Source: Morchella semilibera (lineage: Eukaryota; Ascomycota; Pezizomycetes; Pezizales; Morchellaceae). From it: 64,000 nucleotides of DNA. A program made the translations under genes and the position numbers. Below, in pieces: positions 21,772 through 32,869 of the stretch; the stretch's first letter is position 1; every line of letters starts with the position of its first letter. A model generated the notes under the pieces. That model made no database searches. It saw only the letters and a list, made by a program, of their open reading frames with translations, and was not told the DNA's origin. The stretch lies in NCBI GenBank assembly GCA_009192285.1, contig WBVU01000015.1:496001-560000 (forward strand), given 5' to 3'.

Positions 21772-22083
21772 TGGAAAATTTATATTGTGTTGTGCAAACC
21801 TAACAAACTACATAATGAATGAATGGCTGTCTTGTCCTTTTTTTTCTTTCTTACTCAATACTTTACTGCTAGCGCAATAAGCATATCATAAATGCTTTTA
21901 CTTTGGGATGTTGTAAAGTCGTTTCGTGAACTGTGTAGTTGTCATTTTCTTGAACTGTGTACTTCAAGGATACTGTAATGCTGCTCATGTAAAGGAAAGG
22001 TACACACAAACATGCATGCAAAGAAAATCATGCACGGCCAAAATAATGAATACAGTACAGTCATATCCTGGACCCTGGGTGAA

Positions 22084-22141
22084 GACGGACAGGGGTAATT
22101 TCTAGAACGGTTTTCGCAATAGCTAGGAATCCCTGTCCGTC
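22084..22141. repeat. 58-bp inverted-repeat element, family B
   Basis: GACGGACAGGG at 22084-22094 faces its exact reverse complement CCCTGTCCGTC at 22131-22141. Outside bases suggest the longer end GTTGACGGACAGGGA. A larger relative with the same ends is at 46354-46455. Confidence 0.5.
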
Positions 22142-22210
22142 AACTCCCGTGCGCGGCTTTAGAATTACCGGCTAAAATCGCGGATCCCATGTTGTAAGCA
22201 AAATAAAACT

Positions 22211-22292
22211 CCCTCCGACCAGAGTCGAACTGGTGACCAACCGGTAAGCAAGCAATTACAGCCGGGTGTGATACCAACTACACCACAAAGGG
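22211..22292 (-). tRNA. tRNA-like gene, possibly tRNA-Tyr(GTA) with a short intron
   Basis: The minus strand folds into a cloverleaf. The acceptor pairs CCCTTTG with CGGAGGG over seven pairs. The T arm is ACCAG-TTCGACT-CTGGT. The D arm is GTGT-AGTTGGTA-TCAC with one poor pair. The anticodon stem CCCGG/CCGGT also has one mismatch. The loop would be CTGTAA plus about ten extra bases plus A, giving anticodon GTA with an intron after position 37. Eukaryotic tRNA-Tyr has a C1-G72 pair and an intron there, which supports this call. The D arm resembles Glu/Gln tRNAs, so a diverged or pseudo-tRNA is possible. Confidence 0.5.
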
Positions 22293-24265
22293 ATAATTCT
22301 GGGCATTTCTATATACTAAAAAAAATTATTAATCATCAAAACTCACTCGGAACCTAACCCCCGCAAATTCGAACTTTCGTGAATCTAGCGTTGGTTTAGC
22401 TGATATATACCCGCATTACTTTCCCATACTGACATTCTCTATAGGGGTAACTATAAAATAGAGATGCGATTATTGAAACTACCCTACATTCTTTATAGCG
22501 ACGTAGCTAGTCTAATTCGGGTATCAGGCTCGAGTAGCCACACCAAGTAATTATAAGTCCGTTAATGATCTAATATGTTGTGTAATATTATTAGAGTGAC
22601 AACTGAGCGAGTGACTATTCGTGACCAACAAATACCTGGGCCTAATATGGATGGATCGTTGTTGTGAAACCATCACTTGTGGGTAGGTGTGAAGTACATG
22701 TATACATGTACCCACTGACTCTTGGGATTGAGTATTATTAGTATTAAGTTATGTATATAATGCCAGATCTTGTGCATATTATGTTGATAAATACTTCATA
22801 GAGTTCGGGAATACGGTCAGTTCAGTGAGGCATGGAATTTTATTGCAAGAAAGCATCTATCCCTTGTTCACTATGAGCATAACTCCGTTAATAGATGAAT
22901 GAGTACCATAATGTATATACATGTAATTAACTAACGTAGACAAAGGCGAGGCAAGTATGGAGAGATGAATGTGTCAAGAGTAATTTTACCACCAGTAGTA
23001 AATTATTTACCCTTGTGGTATAAGCACTGAATTCCAGTCCTTGTGCTATGCTATATTGCATTAGTAAATGCTTGATCATTTCCCGGTGATGCTGTGCTAT
23101 ACTACATAGGCAAATGTTCAATCATTGATATTAGCATTATGACCCCCTTTGGCCAAGTGGTCTGTGGCCTTATCATAAAATTCGGGCGTTAAAATATAAA
23201 ACTAACCGTATCCGGTATCTGTCCTGTGTTGAACACCGTTCCCGTTTATCCTGGTACTAAGGCTGTAAATATCTCTAGCATGTGAAAGGTTCAATGTGTT
23301 CTACATAGTCGGACAGATGTACGGATATGGTTAGTTTTATTCAATTATGACTACATGTATCTAAGGGGTAAGGGATAAATGCTGGTATTACTTTTATCAC
23401 CAGTGGTTAGATTACTTTTGACAGATTTACCGTTTCGTAGGCTATCATATACGTATACATGTAGTGGTTCAAGTTTTGGCCACTAGAAGGAACGGGTTCA
23501 GGAGATACAGCCTCGAGCTCTTACTTGACAAAAGACTATTTTTCAACGCTAAACTAAGGAAACAACTCAAGGCTAAGGTGGTTTTTTATATCCACCGGTA
23601 TACCTGTACCTGTTTAAAATAAAGGCCATACCAGCATGTGGTTCTTGATAAACTACATGTACATTAACAAGAGTGTATGCATTAATTCGATCAAGAACCA
23701 GAGCGATTTCAAGAATTTATTTTGTCCCAGACCCAGGGCAAAGAGACTACACACAATAAAGTATCAAACATTTAAGCTTCATATCAAGCCTATGCGAAAG
23801 GGAGAAAGAGAAAAGAAAAATAAAATAAAAAGGGAAATAATTCTCGCGCCTTACTCCACCCACCACCTTTTCGCCTCCCACAAGCCATTTACCAACCCAA
23901 CCCCCATTCATACAGATTTCCTTACAACAGGAGTGGCCAACATTCAAACCCGACAAGATAAAGCAACGCCAACGCAGGTGGAAAGAGTACATACGGAAAG
24001 AGAAAGAGCGACAGGGGAAAAAATAAAAAGACACTATGCATTCCCTTACGGTAACATTTAAAGGGAGTTCCTCCCGTCTTTTTGTGAGGGTAGAATGCAT
24101 CCTCTATTCTATACACAGGGACGCGTTTTTAAACGCCCCAGAGCTATAATGGCATAAGTAACATGACAAGAAAAGCAGCCCCCAAATCCACAAACGACAA
24201 GAACGAGACAGATTTAAAACAGAAGCGCTAAAAGAAAAGAGAAGAACGATATTGATGTAAATGTA
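22293..24265. other. Repeat-rich spacer
   Basis: Nearly 2 kb with no conserved frame. It holds a tandem pair of TACATGTA sites (22695-22710), further copies at 22918, 23353 and 23645, an inverted-repeat element at 23193-23341, and a pair of direct repeats of about 35 bp ending CAATCATT/GATCATT around 23040-23125. The 3' flank of MPE1 is at the right edge. Confidence 0.5.
23193..23341. repeat. 149-bp inverted-repeat element, arms about 44 bp
   Basis: The left arm (23193-23236) runs AATATAAAACTAACCGTATC through CTGTGTTGAACAC. The right arm (23296-23341), reverse complemented, runs AATAAAACTAACCATATCCG through ATGTAGAACAC. The match extends over most of the arm length. It is non-coding and MITE-like. 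Confidence 0.55.
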
Positions 24266-26900
24266 CTATTCACCCAGGGCTTTGAAGTCACTTGGTCGAA
24301 TCCTTTTCGGTCTTTGGTGTCGGTGTGGATTTACTGGTTTCCTCATGTATGGGCTGTCCTCTTCGCTTGGAAATGGCTCGCTGAATACGGTTTTCTGTTG
24401 ATTTGGAAAGTATCCAAACTTGGCTACCCGCGCTGCCTCCTGCTGTTGTTGTTGGTACTGCTGAATCATATATGGGTTCACGATCTGGTTGTTTCCGTTC
24501 GGGCCCATCGGTCTTGGACCTCCACCTAACGCCCTGCCCATCCCGTTCATGCCCATCCCGGAACCCATACCCATACCCATACCTCCTTGATTCATACCGG
24601 GATTCATGTAACCTCCTCCCATGCCATTCATGCCATTCATTCCGTTCATACCCATCCTCATGTTCCCACCACCCATACCGTTCATACCGTTCAAGCCATT
24701 CATGCCATTCATACCGTTCATGCCATTCATGCCATTCATGCCGGTCATGCCATTCATGCCGGCCATACCGTTCATGCCGGTCATGCCGGTCATGCCGGTC
24801 ATGCCAGTCATACCGTTCATACTGGTCATACCGTTCATACCGTTCATACCGGTCATACCGGTCATACCGTTCATACCATTCATGCCCATCATGCCATTGG
24901 GGCCATTAGGCAAATATTGATTACTGTTATTACCACGGTAGTAGTTACCATCCATACCATGCATCCCGCCGTTCATGTTATCCATGCCATTCATACCGGG
25001 CTGGTACTGATTATATCCGTTGTGGTATTGCTGCTGCTGCGGTGCTTGTTGTTGGTGCTGAAGCTGCTGGTGTTGAAGTTGATGCTGCTGCTGCGGGGGT
25101 GGTGTATTCTGATGTTGGTTCTGCTGGGGGAATTGTTGGTGGAATGGCTGTTGCTGTGCTTGGGGTGCTTGGGGTCCTTGCGGTCCTTGCGGTCCTTGAG
25201 GTCCTTGGGGTCCTTGGGGTCCTTGGGATGCTTGGGGCCCTTGGGGTCCTTGCGGTGGCATATTAAACATCTGTCCGTTGCCAGCATACACACTACTAGG
25301 GATAGGCTGGTGTTGGATAGGAGGCTGCTGGTACTGGGGTGGGTTTCTCATAGCGGCGGGCCCGCGAGGGACTTGAGGCCCAAGCTCATCCTCGGCAGGT
25401 CTTTTCCTAGTAGTAGATGACGAACTGACAGATGAAACAGTGGAAGACAACGGACTTTTCCCATTCGTGGCCAAATTCGGACCATCTCGGGCCTTTACAG
25501 TAAGCCCAGGTGTTACAGAAGGACTCTTTGATTTTTCCCTATCCTTGATCTCCTTTCCCTTCAAATACTCCTCGACCTTACTCCTTGTTTCGTTATCAAC
25601 CACCAAAGAGTCCAAAAGAATATCCTTGGCCTCACAATTCGGACAAATAAAATCCGATTCCAACAAAGCAGTCTGAATACATTCCTCGCAATACACTCTT
25701 CCGCAGCAAGGAGTTTTGGAAGCACCGCGAATAAGTTTATGGCACATTAGACACTCAATTCCCCTGTCCTGTAGTTCCTTATTTCCCACCGGAGTAGAAG
25801 ACTTTGTAGTCGTTGCAGCCTTTTTCTGATAGGATTCCCAAGATGCCTGATCTGGCTGTGCAACAACATACTCTCCATCAGCATTTACCATGACAGAGGT
25901 GGTGTTAGCATGCGGCGTAGTGCTTTCATCATCGGCGGATGGCGGGAGGGGCTTCTCAACAGCTTTGAGAAAGCTACGAGGGATTCCAGTCGTACGCTTA
26001 ATCCTGGTACGACCATCAAAGGTTGGATCAGCGTTTGTAGGACATTGTTGAATCCAGTGGCCTGTACCCATTAGTATCATAATCTATAAATGTACAGCAC
26101 ATATATGCTTGTTTACGGTATTCCTTACCTTTCTCGCCACAACGATAACAAATATATCCGTTAGGTGGCGGGTGAGCAGGAGCTGGTGCATTATTTTTCT
26201 TGAAGCCGCCTTGACCTCCGCTTCCACGGTGGATTGGGGTAGCACTATAAAGCGCAGTTACGCAGAATGTCAGTATTCATGGTGATAATGAAGATATCAT
26301 AAAAAAAGTCCATCATATTCAAAACTATATACGCACTTGGCCATTTGCTCCTGGGTTTTATTCCATTGCTCGCTCGAAGCCTGAAACATTGCAGCGATTT
26401 TATCTTCTTCAGAATCACCTGTTCCCCCACCACTACTCAACCCAGGGAAATTACTACCATTATTTGAGGCTGGCTCTGCTTTTTTTACAGCAGTAGGCCC
26501 GTTCCCAAAATTCTTTTCCCGACGACCTGCATTAGGAAGTGCATTTGTGGGCATCTTTCCGCTAACATATCGCTGCGCAGTCCCGCGTCCAGGTTTAGAC
26601 GGAGGGAGACGACGGGCAATGATGGGAGTAGAGCGTGGGATGATAGTGGTATCATCGTCATATTCTAAGTTTTAAGAACCATTAGCCAGCCTGTAAAGCG
26701 AAACCGAAGCCAGCCCAGCTACACATACCTTCGCCTGTTTCTTGGTGATTGATTGCTAAATCAAAGTCTGTTCCATCGCCTAGTCGATGAATGGTTATAA
26801 TTTGTCGCTTAAGTTCAAAAACTGATATTCCGGTTCCGTCGAAAGTAACTCTCGACATCTCCTGCTGAGATTTAAATTTGAAAAATACCGATGAAGACAT
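24266..26900 (-). CDS. MPE1: Pre-mRNA cleavage and polyadenylation factor subunit MPE1 (RBBP6 family)
   Basis: Mpe1 is the DWNN-zinc knuckle-RING subunit of the cleavage and polyadenylation factor. Exons are 26900-26729, 26664-26337, 26244-26129 and 26061-24266, totalling 2412 nt (803 residues). The DWNN ubiquitin-like domain fills the first 85 residues (SSSVFFKFKSQQEMSRVTFD ... EYDDDTTIIPRSTPIIARRLP). A CCHC zinc knuckle follows (GYICYRCGEKGHWIQQCPTN). A U-box/RING-like domain has CLMCHKLIRGASKTPCCGRVYCEECI and FICPNC. The C-terminal half is low complexity: Q-rich, then about nine GPQ/APQ units, then a run of NGM/TGM tripeptides. This makes the protein nearly twice the length of yeast Mpe1 (441). 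The antisense ORFs across the repeats are shadows. Confidence 0.92.
24617..24899. repeat. Coding minisatellite encoding Asn/Thr-Gly-Met tripeptides in MPE1
   Basis: On the plus strand a 9-bp unit of the form CATNCCRKT is repeated with variation for about 280 bp. On the coding strand it gives alternating NGM and TGM triplets. All variants keep the frame. A second in-frame repeat (25159-25257, GPQ/APQ units) lies further upstream in the gene. Confidence 0.85.
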
Positions 26901-28215
26901 AATGGCGATCCCAGTTCCTAACACTTAAACAAATAAAAAAGGCACAAATTCCCCCTGCTGCTGAGCTGTTGATGGTGACAATCGGTCGTGACGTTCGTCA
27001 CAATGGACGACTTGCAAGGAATGGAGCTATGCGACTTTCTTTTCTTTTCTTTTTGATGAGAATGGAAAAAGAGGTTGATTATACCACTTTCGTGTGAGTG
27101 ACTCGAGGAAAATAGGAGGGGAAGAAGAACTAAATGATGGAAAATCGGTCTGGAAATGACAAACCGAAACTACACAGGATAGGACTCTTTTCTTTCTCGC
27201 CAATCTTCTTTTTCTTTTTTCTTGCCTTGTTTTGTTGAGATGATGTTTTTTCGATTCAGGATGCCAATGAAACACAGTAATCCGAAACCTTTATGCCAAA
27301 CAGAAAATAACCCAGCCGAAAAAAAAAGAAAGAAAAAAAAGAACTGTAGACAGAGGAAACAGGAAGGGAATAAACAGAGTAATGATTTGACAAAAAGGGT
27401 ATTCTCTCTTTTCTTCTGGGTAAAGCCAAAGTTCTGGCAACAAAGATGGAAAAAAAAGGAGAACCCCTCAACACGGAGGTGACGCGGTTGGACGTGAGAG
27501 AAACTTAAGCAAGTAGATGACAGAAGCCCAAAGTATATATCCCACGTAACTCCAAATCTAGAAAAGGGGAGACTCTGAAATTCCCAACTTTCCCGCGTGA
27601 TTGGGGGAGGGGGTATTGTACCAACTCTGCGCGTGGCGATAAAGGCGATAGAGTGAATCAACGTGATGTGAAAGCCGAAGGACTGCTGTCAAAATTAACT
27701 CGATAGAAGTATCGTTGGGAAGTGTCGTTATGATGATTGTATTAGTGGAACCGACGGAACCATAGGCCGTCAAGACGATGTCGTGAGAATGGGTTGGGGT
27801 AATGATGGCGGCGACAAGGCGGCTTGAAGAAGAAGGATGAAAAGACCCCTTGGTATTAGAAAGAGGTCTTCCGATTGGGCAGTGAGGGTCATTTGTCAGC
27901 GGGGTCGCCAGTGGTATCTAGCCACAATTCCCACCTTTACCCGCCCACGAGGAACTTTAAGTCACAAATAGTAAAGCCCTAGAGGCGGTGCAGCTAGAAT
28001 AATTCAACGACCCGGTCCTTCGTCTAGCCTGGTCTGCATGAGGCGAAAAAGATCCTAATCCCGGCCCTGGTCCATCAAACCCACCATTACTCCCCTCTCA
28101 GACTTTCTCACTCCCTCTCATCTTTCTACCTCTAAATACATACCCCCCCATCATTCCTCATCCTCTTCAACTTCCTCAATTTACCCCAACTTCTGGCTGG
28201 ACGCACCATTTCAAA
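26901..28215. promoter_or_regulatory. Divergent upstream region of MPE1 and PDHB
   Basis: 1.3 kb between starts at 26900 (minus) and 28216 (plus). There is a purine-rich/pyrimidine-rich tract at 27170-27360. The last 150 bp before PDHB are C/T-rich, typical of a fungal 5' leader. Overlapping ORFs of up to 163 codons here are low-complexity F/S/R-rich and are not called. Confidence 0.4.
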
Positions 28216-29814
28216 ATGCTTTTCAATCCTGTAAAGTCTTTTGTGTCGCGCATCGCCGGCCATGCTGTCCGGAAACCTATCGCCAGTGTACCCCGAGTAA
28301 CGGCTTTTCCAGCAGCTCTCAGAATACAGCAACAGAAGAGGGGAATGGCTAGCGCTGGTACCAAAGACTATACTGTCAGAGATGCTTTGAACGAAGCCCT
28401 TGGTATGCTTCCGTCTTGGCAATTCAGAGATTCTTGGTAGATATTGCTGCTAATGAAATTATTGTAGCTGAGGAGTTGGAGAGAGATGAGAAGGTTTTCA
28501 TCATGGGCGAGGAAGTTGCGCAGTACAACGGAGCATACAAAGTTACCAAAGGACTATTGGATAGATTTGGCGATAAGCGGGTTATCGACACTCCGTATGT
28601 ATGCCTTTCCTACTGATATTATAAACTATATTCTAACTGTTGGGTGTAGAATTACCGAGCACGGTTTCGCTGGTCTTGGTGTTGGAGCTGCACTTGCTGG
28701 CCTTAACCCAGTTGTTGAGTTCATGACCTGGAATTTTGCTGTTAGTTAGGCTATATTGTTTATGAAGTACAGATGCTAACATTCTAATAGATGCAAGCTA
28801 TTGATCAAATCATCAATTCCGGAGCCAAAACACATTATATGAGTGGTGGTATTCAGCCCTGTAGCATCACTTTCCGTGGCCCCAACGGTTTTGCCGCTGG
28901 TGTCGCCGCACAGCACTCACAGGCATATCCCACTGATATCAATGCAGTTCAAAGTGCAAGCTAACTTTCTACTAGGATTATTCTGCATGGTACGGAAGCA
29001 TCCCTGGCTTGAAGGTAGTCACCCCATGGAGCGCAGAAGATGCGAAGGGTTTGTTGAAGGCTGCCATCAGAGACCCTAACCCAGTTGTGGTTCTTGAGAA
29101 CGAGTACAGCCCCAGAAAGCTCAATTGAGGCAAAGTGGTACACTGATTAACCATCCCCGACCTTTAGACTATTATATGGACAAACCTTTCCCATGTCCGA
29201 GGAGGCTCAAAAGAGCGACTTTGTTCTTCCTGTAGGTCTTAAAATCTGTGCTTTGCTGGGTGTGTGGCTAAACATGTGCCTCTCCTAGATTGGAAAAGCA
29301 AAAATTGAGCGTGTTGGAAAAGATCTCACCATTGTGACTCTGTCCCGTTGCGTCGGCCAAGCGCTCACGGCTGCGGAGAACATCAAAAAGAAGTATGGTG
29401 TCGAGGTTGAGGTCATCAACCTACGTTCAGTAAAGCCACTCGATGTCGAGACCATCATCAAGTCCGTCAAGAAGACCAATCATCTTATCGCTCTCGAGAG
29501 TGGCTTCCCTAGCTTTGGTGTCGCCAGTGAAATTTTGGCGCTGAGCATGGAGTACATGTTTGACTTTTTGGATGCCCCTGCTCAGGTAGATTTATCCCAG
29601 CCTCCTTGGGATCGATTGTTACTAAATACTTTATAGAGAATCACTGGTGCTGAGGTTCCAACACCATATGCTATTGGACTTGGTAAATCACTCCCAATCA
29701 TATAATTTTTCGGTTTTCGTTCCTGGCTAGATACTAACGCATCCTACAGAAGCCTTATCTTTCCCAGACGAGGCGCTCATTGAGAAGAAGGTCGTTCAGC
29801 TCTTGAGACTTTAG
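28216..29814 (+). CDS. PDB1: Pyruvate dehydrogenase E1 component beta subunit, mitochondrial
   Basis: E1-beta pairs with E1-alpha to decarboxylate pyruvate in the mitochondrial matrix. Nine exons: 28216-28402, 28468-28594, 28650-28740, 28791-28922, 28976-29103, 29168-29231, 29289-29585, 29637-29682 and 29750-29814. They sum to 1137 nt (378 residues), the normal length. The presequence ([20 protein letters not shown]) ends near KRGMASAG. Core motifs include [96 protein letters not shown] and [13 protein letters not shown]. The intron at 28923-28975 begins GC instead of GT; no GT donor there keeps the conserved frame AAQHSQ-DYSAWYG. All other introns are GT-AG. Confidence 0.95.
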
Positions 29815-32800
29815 ATAAGTTGTTGATATCAGGAGACAAATATTGGGGCCAGGGTTGGACTGCGGGTAACGGCAAAAGTGGTGAAATTCATGGAGGTGTA
29901 ATTCACTTTCTAATGGAAGTTCTACTTTCTTTTTTCATGACGCCCTTGATTTCTGCATCGCGAGCTTTCCAGGTTATTCCAGTTCGTTGATCAACGTGCA
30001 TTTTTGAGCCTTTACCCCTTCCTCTTTTTTTTTGCGTGTAGATAGAGTGATATCACGATTGAACTAGTTTGGGAATTGGAGTAAAAAGTAGAATAAGCTC
30101 AAGTATATGATAATTATGCTCTATAATATTCAGAGTGTTACTTTCTCATACACACACAATATATACCTGCATGTACCGGGTGTTGAGGGTAAGTGACCAG
30201 AATCTGATAAGTGGATGTTGTGGTGAATACGTGTAATTGTCTTATCACTTTTCGCTACACCCTAGTACAGGGAGTGCGGTATCTATGGATGCTTTGTTGG
30301 GAAAGGCAAACCCAACAGAGGCGGACGAAGCTTGGCATGGGGTTGGGGTGGTTTTAACTTTTACTACATACCTCTAGGCGTAATCCGGGTAAGTTTAGAT
30401 CCTTTTACTCTGGCAGGTACATACATAAATGCTAAAGCAGGAGAGGGTAAGTAGAGAATCATGGGACGAAAGAAATACATGGAAGTAATCGGATTTATAT
30501 ATTTTCAGATCTGGAGCTAGGTAGTATTACGTCAGCTCCCACTCATACAGTACTACTACATATCCCTCTCGCGTCCCAGTAGTTGCCATTGCTAGCCCCA
30601 GATCACTACGGGATCATCCCCGGTCAGAGCGGTGCTCTTTAACGTCCCAGTGATAGCTAGAGGGTTGGGGTTTTGGGGTGTTGAGTTTTTTTGCAGCTGC
30701 GCTTAACCTACTCAGTCGTTGATAAGCGTTGCAACGAGTGAGTACAGGTGCTACAAAACTTAATATAGAAATATGATTCTAATATCAGCCTTATGACCAT
30801 TCTACTCTAGCCTTTTGTAGGCGCATCGATCGCCCAGTAACGAGAGGAAGAGAAAAGCAGACAGCGAGAGCAAAGGGTACCTACATGTACTACTAATTCC
30901 ACGACGTTTCTGGACCCGACCACTACTGCATGCTATATAAGAATGTAGTTAAAGTAGGCCCTGCCAAGGCCACTAACACATGGCTGAATGAAACACCTGT
31001 ATTTAGGGTTACCTGCATATAGTCTACTCTGCCCAGAGTATGTACATGTACCTATAGTGGTCCCGAACTATAAAGCTCTGCTGGAACCGGACCTCGTCAC
31101 CACAAATCAGCCATTGTACACCTAAATGTAGCATATACCTAAATACATACATAATGTTGCAGCTTAGTCCCTGATGGAATCGCATGTTCAGTCGACCGTC
31201 ACTAGCACCGTTTAAATCGGTTTTATTATTCTATCAGGACAATTATACTAATCCAGGAGGTTGGTCGTATCGAACCTTTAGATACACAAACACATACATA
31301 TATATAATAGAAGGGTTCTCTACGGAATTTCTGAGAGCGGTGGTAAATGCGTGGCACAATACCCTGTGATGTATGTAGTTAATTTATATCACAATTATAC
31401 TCGCGGCAGGTAAGAGGTACCCGAATGTGCAAGTCTTGAGATGCAATTCTTATTGGATTAAAAGAGGGAAATAAACAAATTCAGTGCAGCTGCATTTCCG
31501 GGTACCTGTTACCTGTCGTGAGTATTATCATAAGGGTTGAGACAGGGGACCTGTCGATCTGGTAGAAGCTATGTATACACTCCTATGTAAGCCCTTTTTT
31601 TTTTTTTTCAGGACGCAGCCAGTAATTATGGCGGTAGACACATCTAGTCGTATTTCAAGACATTGGCTATATGTATGTATGGTAGGAGAATACCCATGTT
31701 CTCCATGTTCCGCAATTTCTACACGGGTAGACTCTCATCTGACAAATTCGTATTTGTAGTCGATTGTGTAACGCGAGGATTAGTGATATCTTTCTTTTTG
31801 GCAAAAGTTGAATTATTTAGTCAATGATCGACGCAACTCCCACCTCAGGTACATATATGCATAGATTAGAACCACAGGCCTCGGAGGATTTGCGTTCCAG
31901 TTTTGCTAGCCGGGACCAAAGGCAGCATCTTGGGTAGCAGGTCGGTGATAAGTTTAAACGGTTAATGCAACTGCTCACCGGTGAAATTTTAATAAAAACG
32001 GCCATGATCAGGGCTAGGAGTACCCAAAGTGCCAAACTATATGGCACAGTTAATTCCGGGACAACGGCAATCAACCTGGATGTCAACGAAAACACATGGA
32101 CAACTTTCAGCCAATTAGACGGTTAGACACCAGAAGCTTGGGCAACGCTATCTCGATTGCCAAATCTCACCATTCGGGCTTGCCGTGCTCTTACTTCCAA
32201 ATCAACTGTATATATGATAGCCGAGTCGTCATGTTGACTTAAATGCTTATTTAGTAGAATCCGAAATGAATTTTAGATGTTTACCTTTTAATTTAGGCTA
32301 TAGCTACTACGAAGGGATTGCGTACTTGGAATAGTGTACGAAATAGAAGATTTTGTAAGCGACTCTACCTTTTTGTTCATCCCAGAGCTCTATTATTTGC
32401 GAGGAACCAATTATCTCGCCTGTTTACATGATCTGAACTTATTAGTATACTACATAACCTTGTTTGGCATTAGAAAAATTACTACATGTAGTTGCAGGGA
32501 CCTTTTTGGTGGGGCAAAACAGTTGCTTTTAATCAGTGTCTGTAATGAGTGACCCGGTGATCCTAACGATTATGATGTCTCAAATTTGATAGCAGATGAT
32601 TACTTTCACCCATGGCCCTCGGCCGGGTCCTCTGGCCCGTCGTTACGGGTTAACCAGTGCTGGAGCTGCGCTAGCTGCGCTTATATGTTTAACTAGGTGC
32701 CAGGGCCAGTAAGCACGCGATGGCGGGGTTGGCCTGATTACCTCATCCTGGATGAAACTATATGCGCCTGGAGTACTCTACGCTGTGCGCTCCGACACCA

Positions 32801-32869
32801 CCAATAAGTTCTGTGCGCATTGCATTCACACGCTGCCTACCGCATTCGGCTTGCTTTCAACGGTAAATC
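29815..32869. other. Three-kilobase gene-free spacer
   Basis: No conserved frame was found. It includes several TACATGTA sites (30889, 31045, 32484), a weak inverted repeat at about 30174-30270 with ends GTACCGGGTGTT/ACACCCTAGTAC, and a clear inverted-repeat element at 31394-31528. A more GC-rich patch lies at 32610-32760 directly upstream of the carrier gene. ORFs at 31184, 31571 and 32334 lack any protein features. Confidence 0.5.
31394..31528. repeat. 135-bp inverted-repeat element, arms about 37 bp
   Basis: The left arm (31394-31430) is ATTATACTCGCGGCAGGTAA then GAGGTACCCGAATGTGC. The right arm (31491-31528), reverse complemented, is ATAATACTCACGACAGGTAA then CAGGTACCCGGAAATGCA. The loop is about 60 nt and AT-rich. 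It is non-coding and MITE-like. Confidence 0.6.

Noticed and set aside
24617-24899. Possible CRISPR-like array because of regular short repeats
   Set aside because: The repeats are contiguous 9-bp coding units without spacers, inside a eukaryotic gene. No CRISPR array was seen anywhere in the window.
24403-25420. Long open frames opposite MPE1, up to 277 codons
   Set aside because: They are reverse readings of the 9-bp and GPQ coding repeats; codon structure belongs to the minus strand.
27027-27661. Overlapping ORFs of 70-163 codons upstream of MPE1 and PDHB
   Set aside because: F/S/R/K-rich products of purine/pyrimidine tracts, present on both strands, without domains.
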